From contig NZ_SNUQ01000001.1 of NCBI RefSeq assembly GCF_012027555.1, positions 310,001-374,000 on the forward strand: a DNA stretch of 64,000 nucleotides, written 5' to 3'. Position numbers and translations under genes: made by a program. The notes beneath the pieces are model-generated. The model was not told the origin of the DNA, did not search any database, and saw only the letters and a list, made by a program, of their open reading frames with translations. Shown here piece after piece: positions 12,001-20,742 of this stretch (its first letter is position 1; each line of letters begins with the position of its first letter). This DNA comes from Thermococcus sp. CX2. Its GTDB lineage: Archaea > Methanobacteriota_B > Thermococci > Thermococcales > Thermococcaceae.

Positions 12001-12664
12001 CCTCGTTATCACTAAGCAAGAAGTTCTTGAGCTGGGAGGATATCTCGTTTGCCACCATCTCGTATGGATTTGCCTGGCTCAACTTCCCAACTTTTGCCTT
12101 AAGGTTCCACCAGTAGGCAACATTGCAGTCCCTGTTGACTATGTGTTCGTATACCATTCTCTTTGAACTCACCTGGCAGAGTTCTCCAGCGAAGGTAGAT
12201 ATTGCATCTTTGGACAGGTCAAAAGCCCTTGTTGCATTGATTATTGACTTCGCATCTCCATCGTAGGAGTAGTAGAGTATTCCAGAAAGGGCAACCTCGC
12301 GAGAAAGCACCCCGTTGCTCCACTCCGTATAGGGGAAGAACGCCACGACGAGCCTTCCTTTCAGGTCGTACTTGGACACATCGTTAACAACGACAGCTTT
12401 GAGTCCCTGAGACCTAACGACCTCAACGAGGGCCTTTGTAATGTAGTTCTTGTATGGCTCAGGTGCCCAAACTGCTATATACACAACTCCAGGGTTCTCC
12501 GGGGCGTACTTCCAGGTGGTACTGTTGTCTACAATCGTTGTTCCGTCCTGCTGTGCCGCTCCTGAGTAGTCTGAGATGACATAGGACTCACTTGCGAAGG
12601 CCACACCAGCAATCGAAAGGACTATCAGCGCGGCAATGCCCACAACTAAGAGGGCGCGTTTCAT
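11993..12664 (-). CDS. Exported protein of unknown function
   Basis: A 223-residue protein with a clear N-terminal signal (MKRALLVVGIAALIVLSIAG, then VAFAS) and a soluble domain. Two cysteines, in ELCQVS and NRDCNVA, could form a disulfide outside the cell. No family recognised. The ATG after GTGTTGGAA was chosen, although GTG three codons upstream is possible. TATA-like CTTTAAAG lies near 12695-12702. Confidence 0.7.
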   Translation of the reverse strand: MKRALLVVGIAALIVLSIAGVAFASESYVISDYSGAAQQDGTTIVDNSTTWKYAPENPGVVYIAVWAPEPYKNYITKALVEVVRSQGLKAVVVNDVSKYDLKGRLVVAFFPYTEWSNGVLSREVALSGILYYSYDGDAKSIINATRAFDLSKDAISTFAGELCQVSSKRMVYEHIVNRDCNVAYWWNLKAKVGKLSQANPYEMVANEISSQLKNFLLSDNEAK

Positions 12665-12712
12665 TTCCAACACCTAGATTTATTTAGGCAGTTACTTTAA
12701 AGAGTTATTGTC

Positions 12713-13972
12713 CTAGACTTCGGTTCCAATGTAAATCCCATGCCTCGTTCTCACTATCTTGATTTTTATCCTGTCACCGACCTCAGCATCTGTATTGATG
12801 ACCTCAATGAGCCTGTTTCTGGCCTTAGCCAGCATCTCACCCTGGATTCTGCCTGGCAGAACAACCTCGGCCTTTACAACCTCCCCTGGCCTGAAGGCAA
12901 GGGGGATAAATTCACGCTTCTCCATGCCAAAGTGCTTAGGCTTCAGAACGAGGGGCTTCATTCCAGTTTTCCTCTCCAGCTCGCGGAGCCACTCGTAAAA
13001 CTTCTTGAACGGCACGAGCTTGGCTATAGTTGGATTCCTGCCAAACTTGTAGGGGATGTAGTTCTGGAAGCCGAGAGCAGGCCATCTCTTACCTGCTCCA
13101 ATCCTCCTCGCGAACTCAATGAAAGCCTCGGCCTCGTTGTCGTTGATGCCAAAGATTATGACCGGGGCGAGGAGGACGTCGATGCCCGCATTCACCAAAG
13201 CCTCGGCCATGTCCAGGACGTGCTGAAGGTCGTAGTCTTTCCGTCCCATAAGCATCTTGGCCTTCTCTGGGTCAAGGGAATGGAGTGAGAGGTTCACCCT
13301 ATCGAGACCCGCCTCGGCAAGTTCTTCCACGAGTTTATCGTTCAGCAGAGTCCCGTTGCTCTGCATCGAGATTACCCTAACGTTCGGATGCTCCCTTAGG
13401 GCCTGAACTAGCTCCACGCTAAAAGGATAGAGAAGCGGCTCTCCTTGGCCGTCGAGATGTGCCTCCAGGCCTTTACCCTTGATTCTGGCCACGTCGTCAA
13501 ACCATTTCATCAGATAGTCGACGTCCACCACGTAGTCGAGCTTCCTCGTCCTAGAGTAGGGCCCCTCATCGACGGAGCAGAAGATGCAGCTCATGTTGCA
13601 GCCGCTGACTCCCCTCACCTGAATAAGGTTTGTGCCCCTGTCTATCAAACCAAAGGCGTTATAGCCAAGGAGGGGAACGTCCATCCCCTCGTGAACGTAG
13701 AGGACTTTTCTCTTGGTGTAGCGGTTCCTGAGGAGTGCACCGAGGTTGTTCTGGATGTATATCACGATGTACTTCTCTATTTCGGGATAATCAGTATCGA
13801 TGATGAGCGCCCCGTCTCTCACGCTTATGTCCGGGAAAACCTTATACTTCCTCCTCAGAACCCTCTTGAGTTCATCTTTTTCGAAGTCAGCGTAGAGCGT
13901 CCTCCTCCAGATTAACCTCACACTCTCACCGAGGTCTTCAAAGATAGTATGTGGGAGCCTCACCTCAATCAT
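12713..13972 (-). CDS. Radical SAM protein with C-terminal TRAM domain
   Basis: A 419-residue protein. The radical-SAM cluster motif is CNMSCIFCS (CxxxCxxC) at about residue 130, with HLDGQGEPLLYP as the GGE-like SAM-binding motif and a TIM-barrel core. The last 60 residues (VGDRIKIKIVRTRHGIYIGTEV) form a TRAM-like RNA-binding barrel. The combination suggests an RNA-modifying enzyme, as in MiaB/TYW-type families, but the MiaB N-terminal domain is absent, so substrate and reaction are unknown. The start follows TGGAGACT. Confidence 0.8.
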   Translation of the reverse strand: MIEVRLPHTIFEDLGESVRLIWRRTLYADFEKDELKRVLRRKYKVFPDISVRDGALIIDTDYPEIEKYIVIYIQNNLGALLRNRYTKRKVLYVHEGMDVPLLGYNAFGLIDRGTNLIQVRGVSGCNMSCIFCSVDEGPYSRTRKLDYVVDVDYLMKWFDDVARIKGKGLEAHLDGQGEPLLYPFSVELVQALREHPNVRVISMQSNGTLLNDKLVEELAEAGLDRVNLSLHSLDPEKAKMLMGRKDYDLQHVLDMAEALVNAGIDVLLAPVIIFGINDNEAEAFIEFARRIGAGKRWPALGFQNYIPYKFGRNPTIAKLVPFKKFYEWLRELERKTGMKPLVLKPKHFGMEKREFIPLAFRPGEVVKAEVVLPGRIQGEMLAKARNRLIEVINTDAEVGDRIKIKIVRTRHGIYIGTEV

Positions 13973-14157
13973 AGTCTCCAGTTCCCGGACTCTTTTAAAA
14001 ATCCGCCGATGGATAAAAAATCCGGTCAGGGATGAAGCTTTAAGGCCATTCTGCCAAATTTTTTAAAGGGAGACCCTTTGCCATCATGCGGGCATGGAAA
14101 CATTTTAATATTATTGAATTAAACAGTCTAATGATGGACTACTGTGGGGGAGTGCAC

Positions 14158-14658
14158 ATGTGGGGAAAGATTGAGCATTACTTTGATGAATATCCCGTCA
14201 GAAAGCAGATTGCCAAGACCCTCCTCAAGTACGGCCTTCGTGTGTCAGACGACATGAAGATTAAGGCCGGGGACATCGAGGTTCCCTACACAAAGATAGC
14301 CAAGGCCCTCGACGTCGACAGGCGCGTTGTGAAGGAGACTGTCGGGATGATACTCAAGATACCCGAGCTGAAGGAGATTTACACCAACCTCGAACCCACG
14401 GTTCACATGAAGTACGTCGGAAGGCACGTCGGCTACGGCGTTATCGAAATCGAACCCGAGCCAAGGGCCATAGGAATACTCGCCAAGATAGCCCAGAAGA
14501 TAGCCGAGAGAGAAATCAACATCGTCCAGGTGGTTGCCGAAGATCCGGAGCTCTACCCAGAGGCAACACTCACGATAATCACCGAGAAACCCATACCGGG
14601 TGACCTGATAAACGAGCTCTCCAAGCTTGAGGGAGTCAAGAGGATTTCGATTTATTGA
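14158..14658 (+). CDS. ACT-domain regulator of amino-acid metabolism
   Basis: A 166-residue protein with an N-terminal helix-turn-helix-like region (PYTKIAKALDVDRRVVKETV, residues about 45-65) and a C-terminal ACT domain, AIGILAKIAQKIAEREINIV with GYGVIEIEPE. ACT domains bind amino acids and control enzymes or transcription. The family is annotated as a putative regulator in Thermococcales; its targets are unknown. The ATG after GGGGGAG was chosen over an upstream in-frame ATG at 14086 that has no ribosome binding site. Confidence 0.8.
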   Translation: MWGKIEHYFDEYPVRKQIAKTLLKYGLRVSDDMKIKAGDIEVPYTKIAKALDVDRRVVKETVGMILKIPELKEIYTNLEPTVHMKYVGRHVGYGVIEIEPEPRAIGILAKIAQKIAEREINIVQVVAEDPELYPEATLTIITEKPIPGDLINELSKLEGVKRISIY

Positions 14659-14821
14659 ATTCTCTCTTCTCTCTTACTAATTTGTTGGCTGAAGTTTTCT
14701 TCAACTTTCCCAACTTTTGGTAAACAAATTTGAGGAGTTCGTGGCTTCTATAAAGTCATGCGCCCTGAGGGACTCTTCTTGGCATCATAGAACAAATCTG
14801 CTGTCCCCATTTTAACCAAAA

Positions 14822-14873
14822 GTTTTGAACCTTTGTTCTTCGCAGGTAAGGTTTATAAATCATTGTTTAAAAC
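14822..14873 (+). promoter_or_regulatory. mbx operon promoter with two SurR-type sites
   Basis: TATA box TTTATAAAT at 14852-14860. GTTTTGAAC (14822-14830) lies upstream and GTTTAAAAC (14865-14873) just downstream of the TATA box. Both fit GTTn3AAC, the known DNA motif of SurR, the sulfur-responsive regulator of Thermococcales, and mbx is a known SurR-linked operon in Pyrococcus. The downstream site would block initiation; the upstream one could serve activation. The leader before mbxA is about 50 bases. Assignment to SurR is inference from motif and target. Confidence 0.65.
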
Positions 14874-14935
14874 CAAAAATTAGCTTCACTTATCTCTGTT
14901 CGGAGCACGTCCATCAACCACTGGAGGGTTGCTGA

Positions 14936-15442
14936 ATGGGAGAAGCAAGCAGGATAAGCCGCTATCTGTATACGGTTATCGTGCTGTTTGCAATATGGCT
15001 GTTTCTAACGGCCAGTCTAGATCCTCAGGAATTAGGATTCGGCCTTGTGCTGTCCCTGATAGTCGCGGCTTTTACCTACGAGATATTCACTACCAACGGA
15101 CTGGCGAACCTGCACCCAAAGAGAATCGCCTACGCTATAGCCTACATACCCTACTTCCTCTGGGCCATGATCATGGCCAACCTCGACGTGGCCTACAGGG
15201 TTCTTCACCCGAAGAGGCCCATAAACCCAGGAATCGTTGAATGCAGAACCGTTCTCAAGAGCGACGTTGGAAAGCTCAGCCTCGCGAACTCGATAACCCT
15301 TACGCCGGGAACCATCACCCTCGACGTAAAGGGCGACAGGTACTTTATTCACTGGATAGACGTTAAGGACGACTCGATTGAAGGCGCTTCTAAGAACATA
15401 ACCGAGCCCTTTGAAAAGTTCCTGAAGGTGATCTTCGGATGA
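14936..15442 (+). CDS. mbxA: Mbx/Mbs subunit A (MnhE-like)
   Basis: A 168-residue membrane protein with the MnhE/MrpE family layout: two or three N-terminal helices, the PYFLWAMIMANLDVAYRVL region and a soluble tail with LTPGTITLDVKGD. It is the first gene of a 13-gene operon for the membrane-bound sulfane-sulfur reductase (Mbs, formerly Mbx), which uses reduced ferredoxin to reduce polysulfide while moving Na+/H+. It belongs to the Mrp antiporter-like module. ATG eight bases after GGAGG; the stop overlaps mbxB (ATGA). Confidence 0.9.
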   Translation: MGEASRISRYLYTVIVLFAIWLFLTASLDPQELGFGLVLSLIVAAFTYEIFTTNGLANLHPKRIAYAIAYIPYFLWAMIMANLDVAYRVLHPKRPINPGIVECRTVLKSDVGKLSLANSITLTPGTITLDVKGDRYFIHWIDVKDDSIEGASKNITEPFEKFLKVIFG

Positions 15443-15693
15443 TAGGGATTAACGTATACCTCGCCCTTATAGCCATAGCAACGCTCCTGAGCATGTACAG
15501 GGTCTTCAGAGGACCCACAACCGTCGATAGGCTCGTTGCAGTGGACATCATGACTACCATAACCACCGGACTCATGGTGCTCTTCGCGCTCTACTACAAG
15601 AGGATGATATTCCTCGACGTTGCCCTCGTGTATGCGATCCTCGCCTTTGGAGGAGTCATAGCCTTCGCGCGCTACCTGGAGGGAGGAGTATGA
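15439..15693 (+). CDS. mbxB: Mbx/Mbs subunit B (MnhF-like)
   Basis: An 84-residue, three-helix membrane protein with the MnhF/MrpF signature RGPTTVDRLVAVDIMTT and ALVYAILAFGGVIAFARYLE. It is a small subunit of the antiporter-like module of the complex. Start and stop overlap its neighbours by 4 bases each (ATGA), so translation is coupled. Confidence 0.9.
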   Translation: MIGINVYLALIAIATLLSMYRVFRGPTTVDRLVAVDIMTTITTGLMVLFALYYKRMIFLDVALVYAILAFGGVIAFARYLEGGV

Positions 15694-16070
15694 GCGCCCT
15701 TACAATAATCGGTGAAGTTCTCGTCCTGTTGGGGACGTTCTTTTACTTCCTGTCAGCGTTGGGCCTAATCAGGATGCCAGACGTCTACAACAGGATGCAG
15801 ACCTCAACCAAGAGCGCCACCCTTGGCTCCCTTGGTGTCCTCGTCGGAGTTGGAATATGGGCCCTTGGAACCGACTACGGGAGCATCGCATGGCTCACCA
15901 AGACGATAGTGATAGCGGTCTTCCTGCTGCTCACCAACCCGATAAGCGCCCACGCGCTCATAAGGGCAGCGTACAAGAGCGGAATCCCGCTGTGGGAGGG
16001 CAGCGTCGTTGATAAGTACAAAGAACACCTCGAAGCCGAGGCAAAGACGGAGGAGGGTGGTGAGGAATGA
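15690..16070 (+). CDS. mbxC: Mbx/Mbs subunit C (MnhG-like)
   Basis: A 126-residue membrane protein of the MnhG/MrpG/PhaG family, with GLIRMPDVYNRMQTSTKSAT and TNPISAHALIRAAYKSGIP. Three helices then a charged tail rich in Glu. Part of the Mrp-like ion-translocating module. Overlaps both neighbours by 4 bases. Confidence 0.9.
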   Translation: MSALTIIGEVLVLLGTFFYFLSALGLIRMPDVYNRMQTSTKSATLGSLGVLVGVGIWALGTDYGSIAWLTKTIVIAVFLLLTNPISAHALIRAAYKSGIPLWEGSVVDKYKEHLEAEAKTEEGGEE

Positions 16071-16351
16071 ACCTCGCATATTACATCCCCCACTTAATAG
16101 TTGCAATCATGGTAGTCTCCGCAATCCTAGCAGTCGAGTGGAAGGACCTACTAGCTGCGGTCGTCGGAATGGCAGCGGTTAGTCTGTTCGCCTCGCTGCT
16201 GTTCTTCTTCCTGCAGGCGCCAGACGTTGCCATGACCGAGGCTGCCATAGGTGCAGCGCTGAGCGGTGCAATCTTCATATTCGCGATTAAGAGAACCCAG
16301 AGGTATGAGACCGAGGATGAAGAAAAGCCCGGGTGGTGGGTGAGATGGTAG
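16067..16351 (+). CDS. mbxD: Mbx/Mbs subunit D (MbhD/DUF4040-like)
   Basis: A 94-residue three-helix membrane protein of the DUF4040/MbhD family, equivalent to part of the C-terminal region of MrpA. The motif APDVAMTEAAIGAALSGAIF is typical. It couples the antiporter-like and ferredoxin-linked parts in Mbh/Mbs complexes. Its end overlaps the next gene by 7 bases. Confidence 0.88.
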   Translation: MNLAYYIPHLIVAIMVVSAILAVEWKDLLAAVVGMAAVSLFASLLFFFLQAPDVAMTEAAIGAALSGAIFIFAIKRTQRYETEDEEKPGWWVRW

Positions 16352-17055
16352 TCAAGCGCGCCTTGGCAATAATTACCCTCCTCGTCATCGGTTACTGGCT
16401 GGCCGTTGGGCTGTCTCAGGTTCCCTTCGGCGAGGACAAGATGCTCATCGGCCAGTACTACCTCGACAACGTGAAGGATCAGACTGGAGCGGTCAATGCC
16501 GTCACCGCGGTAGTTGTCAACTACCGTGGCTTCGATACCCTCGGTGAAGTCACAGTCCTGTTCATAGCATCAACCGGTGTCGGTGCCCTGCTCTGGAAGA
16601 GAAAGAAGAAGAGAACCGCCAAGACAGAGGGAAGCATCGTCCTCACAACAGGTACGAGGCTGCTCTTCCCATTCGTGATGCTCTTCGGTGCCTACATCTT
16701 CATCCACGGACACCTCACTCCGGGCGGAGGATTCCCAGGCGGAGCAACGGTAGCTACTGCCTTCCTGCTGCTCTACCTGGCCTACATCGCCTACGAGATA
16801 CCGCACAGGGGCTTTGAGGTTACAGAAGGACTGGCCGGCATGGGCTACGTTACCGTTGGTCTCATCGGCCTCGCGATAGGCGGCTACTTCCTCTTCGACT
16901 GGATATGGCAGACCTGGCAGTTTGGAACCGACAACATCGGCAGGCTCCTCAGCGGCGGCTTCATACCGATAATCTACACCATAATCGGCATCAAGGTCGG
17001 AACCGAACTCAGCGGAATCATTGACAACATGGTCAAAGAGGAGGTGAGCGAATGA
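16345..17055 (+). CDS. mbxF: Mbx/Mbs subunit F (MbhE-like plus MnhB domain)
   Basis: A 236-residue membrane protein. The N-terminal third resembles MbhE (YRGFDTLGEVTVLFIASTGV) and the rest is an MnhB domain (GHLTPGGGFPGGATVATAF). In the Mbh hydrogenase these are two genes, E and F; here they are one, as in Mbx/Mbs. The ATG follows GGTGGGTGAG; an in-frame GTG four codons upstream lacks a separate site. Overlaps mbxG by 4 bases. Confidence 0.88.
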   Translation: MVVKRALAIITLLVIGYWLAVGLSQVPFGEDKMLIGQYYLDNVKDQTGAVNAVTAVVVNYRGFDTLGEVTVLFIASTGVGALLWKRKKKRTAKTEGSIVLTTGTRLLFPFVMLFGAYIFIHGHLTPGGGFPGGATVATAFLLLYLAYIAYEIPHRGFEVTEGLAGMGYVTVGLIGLAIGGYFLFDWIWQTWQFGTDNIGRLLSGGFIPIIYTIIGIKVGTELSGIIDNMVKEEVSE

Positions 17056-17396
17056 TAAGCGTCTACTACTTTGGAGCCATAGCGCTCATCCTCATAGGCC
17101 TCTACGCCATACTCATCAAGAGGAACCTGCTCAAAATCCTCGTTGGGCTAAGCATAATGGAAACCGGCGTCAACCTGCTCCTCATCAGCATTGGCTACGT
17201 GAGCGGTAAGAGCGCCCCCATACTGAGCGAAGGAATAGGTCCGAGCCAGGCAGTTGACCCGATTCCGCAGGCATTGGTTCTCACGGCGATAGTTATCGGA
17301 GTTGCCACCACTGCCATGGCCCTTAGCGTTGCCATCCTGATTTACGAGAAGTACGGAACCCTCAACGTTGAGGAGATAAGGAGGTTGAGAGGATGA
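17052..17396 (+). CDS. mbxG: Mbx/Mbs subunit G (MnhC/NuoK-like)
   Basis: A 114-residue three-helix protein of the MnhC/NuoK family, with GLSIMETGVNLLLISIGY (the conserved membrane glutamate) and DPIPQALVLTAIVIGVATTA. It is expected to form part of the proton/sodium path. Overlaps both neighbours by 4 bases. Confidence 0.9.
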   Translation: MISVYYFGAIALILIGLYAILIKRNLLKILVGLSIMETGVNLLLISIGYVSGKSAPILSEGIGPSQAVDPIPQALVLTAIVIGVATTAMALSVAILIYEKYGTLNVEEIRRLRG

Positions 17397-18880
17397 ACGG
17401 GCAGTACGCTTCCCTGCTCATAGCATTACCCCTCATCAGCGCGTTCTTCGTCCCCGTGTTTAAGGGGATTGGAAAGAACGCCGTCAGGTACTTCCTGATC
17501 CTAGTTACCGCCCTCCAGACTGGAATAGCGGCGTGGGTCTTCAAGGAGGTCTACACCACGGGCCAGCCCATAATAGTCATCGCCGGCGGCTGGAAGCCAC
17601 CCGTGGGAATAAACCTCTACATCGGCCACTTTGCGGCACTCTTCGTGCTCATAATAGCGGTCGTCAGTCTCTTCATGGCAGTCTTCAGCATCAGCGCCGT
17701 TAAAACTGAGCCAATAGACAAATACGCCATGCTCTTCCTCCTGCTGATGCTCGGTGCCACTGGAATGATAGCGACCGGTGACATCTTCAACCTCTTCGTC
17801 TTCATGGAGATAACTGCAATAAGCGCCTACGCACTTACCGCCTACAACAAGACCGGCGAGGCGGCCGAGGCTTCAATGAAGTACATCATCCTCGGTGGAA
17901 TCGGTTCAAGCTTCTTCCTCATCGGTGTCGCTTTAATCTACGGCTCCCTTGGAACCCTCAACATGGCTCAGATAGCCCAGCTCGCTGCGACTATGAACCC
18001 GACCGTTGCCCAGGTCGGCCTCGCGCTGATAATCTTCGGCTTGGCCGTTGAGGCAGAGATCTTCCCGCTCAACGCCTGGGCACCCGACGCTTATCAGGCA
18101 GCGCCCCATCCGATTACCGTCATGTTCTCAGCCTTCGTCGTCAAGGCTGCCCTCTACGCGATGGCGAGGCTGATCTATCTCATGAGCGACGTCGGAAGCT
18201 GGAACTCCGTGCTCAGGATGCTCATAATAATGGCCACCCTCACCGTCGTCGTTGCCGAGCTTGCCGCGCTCAGGCAGAAGAACGTCAAGAGAATGATAGC
18301 TTACTCGAGCATCGCTCAGGTCGGCTTAATAGCCCTTGCATTTGCCCTCGGAACTCAGGCCGGCGTTGATGCAGGAGTGTTTCACATGATCAACCACGCG
18401 GTAGTCAAGGCCCTCCTGTTCCTCGCCGTCGGCTACGTGGCGATAACTCTCGGCGGTGCAGAGGTGGAGAACTTCAAGGGGCTTGGAAAGAAGATGCCGC
18501 GGACGGCCTTCGCAATTTCAATCGGTGCCATAGCCACGGTCGGAATACCGCTCTTCAACGTCTTCTGGAGCAAGGTCAGAATAATCCTGGCCACTATAGA
18601 CGTCGGCTACACCTGGGCAGCCGTGCTCGTTCTTTCAGCGAGCGTCGTGGAGGCAGTCTATTACTTCAGGCTGCTTCACACGATATGGTTCGAAGGAGAA
18701 GGAGAAAAGATCAACGAGAGCTTTGTCATTGGCCTCATGATGCTCTTCCTCGCGGCCCTTGTGGTGGTCATAGGCGTCTATCCAGACTACGTCTGGGAGC
18801 TCGCCAGGAAGGCTGGAGAGGACATCTTCAACGTGACCCAGTACGTTAAGAACGTTCCACTGATGGGGGTGGGAGCATGA
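17393..18880 (+). CDS. mbxH: Mbx/Mbs subunit H (MnhD/NuoN-like antiporter)
   Basis: A 495-residue antiporter-like protein with about 14 helices. The conserved membrane charges are visible: the glutamate in FVFMEITAISAY, a lysine in FSAFVVKAALYAMARL, and KRMIAYSSIAQVG with the following MINHAVVKALLFL. It is one of the two large ion-pumping subunits of the complex. Overlaps both neighbours by 4 bases. Confidence 0.92.
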   Translation: MNGQYASLLIALPLISAFFVPVFKGIGKNAVRYFLILVTALQTGIAAWVFKEVYTTGQPIIVIAGGWKPPVGINLYIGHFAALFVLIIAVVSLFMAVFSISAVKTEPIDKYAMLFLLLMLGATGMIATGDIFNLFVFMEITAISAYALTAYNKTGEAAEASMKYIILGGIGSSFFLIGVALIYGSLGTLNMAQIAQLAATMNPTVAQVGLALIIFGLAVEAEIFPLNAWAPDAYQAAPHPITVMFSAFVVKAALYAMARLIYLMSDVGSWNSVLRMLIIMATLTVVVAELAALRQKNVKRMIAYSSIAQVGLIALAFALGTQAGVDAGVFHMINHAVVKALLFLAVGYVAITLGGAEVENFKGLGKKMPRTAFAISIGAIATVGIPLFNVFWSKVRIILATIDVGYTWAAVLVLSASVVEAVYYFRLLHTIWFEGEGEKINESFVIGLMMLFLAALVVVIGVYPDYVWELARKAGEDIFNVTQYVKNVPLMGVGA

Positions 18881-20739
18881 TTAACGAACTTTTCATAATC
18901 ATTTTCGCGCCGCTCGTTGCGGGAGTCATCGCCTGGGCACTCGACATAAAGGGAATCAGAGAGCTGCTCGGCGTCGCTGGAGCGGCGGTTCCATTGGCCT
19001 ACCTCATCAAGCTATACCCAACCATCGAGTCAGAGGGAATGGTAAACTACACCCTCAACTTCGCAGGGTTCAGCTTTGAGTTTATGCTTACCCACCTGAG
19101 CTGGGTATTCGCCATGATAGCTGGCGTCGTCGGACTGGCTGCGGTCCTCGGCATGGTCTCAACGGCTAAGAAGGGCTATGAGTGGCTCTTCGCCCTCATG
19201 AGCCTCACAGGAGTCTACGGGGTATTCATAGCCTACGACCTGCTGGGCTTCTTCATCTTCTGGGAAATAATGACCTTCGCCAGCTTCATGATGGTGCTGA
19301 GGTACAACAAGGCCGCATCCCTCAAGTACTTCGTGCTCAGCGTCATCGGTGCCTACGCTATGCTCATAGCGATAGGCATTATCTACACGAAGATAGGCTC
19401 CTTCAGCTTCATAGACATCTATCAGGCGTTCTCCCAGGACGTTGCGATGGCTGCTATAGGTTCAGGCACGCTCTTCAGCAGGGGCGAAATTGCGTTAATC
19501 TTCGGTCTCTTCCTGGTCGCCTTCGGCGTTAAGGCTGGGATGTTCCCGCTTCACGTCTGGGCGCCCGATGCTTACAGCGAGACCAACCAGAGCTACACCG
19601 CGATGTTCAGCGGCGTCCTTAGCAAGACGGGCGTTTACGGATTTATCCTCATCTACATGCTCATAGGCTACCGCCTGCTCTACGAATTCGGAACGATTAG
19701 AACTGTCCCCAAGTTCGGCTACATCATAGCATTCCTCGGCGGTCTAACCATTATCGTCGGCGGTATCCTCGCGGCGCTCCAGGAGGACATCAGAAAGCTC
19801 TTCGCCTACTCCAGTATAAGCCAGCTCGGCTACATCCTCGTGGGCATAGGCGTTGGGACGGCATTGAGCATTGAAGCCGCCATCTACCACGCCATCAGCC
19901 ACGCCCTCTTCAAGGGACTGTTCTTCCTCATAGTGGCCACCATAATCTACCGCACCGGAAAGACGGAGTTCAAGGACATGGGCGGCCTGGCAGAGAAGAT
20001 GCCAGTAACATTTGCGATGGCCTTCGTAGCGATACTCAGCCTCGCCGGAATTCCGCCGATGGTCGGCTTCGCCAGCAAGTGGCTAATCTTCGAGTCGGTC
20101 ATAAGCCAGAACATGCCGATACTCGGTGCGATGGTGTTCTTTGGAAGCGCCGTAGGTTTCGTCTACCTCATCAGGTTCACCTACGCAGTCTGGTTCGGTC
20201 AGAGGCCAACCGACCTTGACGACACCAAGGACGCTCCATTGCCACTTGCCATAGGCATGGGCATACTTGCGGTGCTCAACGTCGTCTTCGGTGTCGCTCC
20301 AGGTCTTGTGGCCCAGGAGCTGAACAAGATATTCGGCAGAGAGGTCATCGGTGGAACTATATGGGAGCTGAACCTCGGCTTCGGTAAGTACAGCGGCCTC
20401 CTCCTCACCGTCTGGTTCGTGGTCGGCATGCTCATCGCGGCCATAGTCTACTTCATGGGTGCCAAGGTCAGAAAGGTTCCGATAACTGACACCTACCAGT
20501 CAGGAAACCCAGTAACGATGGAGTACAACCTCACCATCAGGAGGAACTTCTTCCTTCCGCTCAAGGAGGCCCTGTCCTTCTGGCTCAGGATGAGCTTCGA
20601 CAGGTTCTACAAGGACGTTGGAAAGACCGTTGAGGACTTCGCCGAGACCATGAGGAACTACGTCTACAACGGAAACGTCCAGAACTACGCCTGGTATCTC
20701 GTCATAATCCTGCTAATCCTCGCGATGTGGGGGGTGTGA
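18877..20739 (+). CDS. mbxH': Mbx/Mbs subunit H' (second NuoL/MnhA-like antiporter)
   Basis: A 620-residue antiporter-like protein, paralogous to mbxH, with FFIFWEIMTFASFMMVLRY, FSGVLSKTGVYGFILIY and RKLFAYSSISQLGYILVG. A long C-terminal extension with extra helices replaces MbhI of the hydrogenase. Having two large antiporter subunits, H and H', separates Mbx/Mbs from Mbh, which has one. Overlaps mbxH by 4 bases; mbxM starts 4 bases after the stop. Confidence 0.92.
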   Translation: MINELFIIIFAPLVAGVIAWALDIKGIRELLGVAGAAVPLAYLIKLYPTIESEGMVNYTLNFAGFSFEFMLTHLSWVFAMIAGVVGLAAVLGMVSTAKKGYEWLFALMSLTGVYGVFIAYDLLGFFIFWEIMTFASFMMVLRYNKAASLKYFVLSVIGAYAMLIAIGIIYTKIGSFSFIDIYQAFSQDVAMAAIGSGTLFSRGEIALIFGLFLVAFGVKAGMFPLHVWAPDAYSETNQSYTAMFSGVLSKTGVYGFILIYMLIGYRLLYEFGTIRTVPKFGYIIAFLGGLTIIVGGILAALQEDIRKLFAYSSISQLGYILVGIGVGTALSIEAAIYHAISHALFKGLFFLIVATIIYRTGKTEFKDMGGLAEKMPVTFAMAFVAILSLAGIPPMVGFASKWLIFESVISQNMPILGAMVFFGSAVGFVYLIRFTYAVWFGQRPTDLDDTKDAPLPLAIGMGILAVLNVVFGVAPGLVAQELNKIFGREVIGGTIWELNLGFGKYSGLLLTVWFVVGMLIAAIVYFMGAKVRKVPITDTYQSGNPVTMEYNLTIRRNFFLPLKEALSFWLRMSFDRFYKDVGKTVEDFAETMRNYVYNGNVQNYAWYLVIILLILAMWGV

Positions 20740-20742
20740 AAA

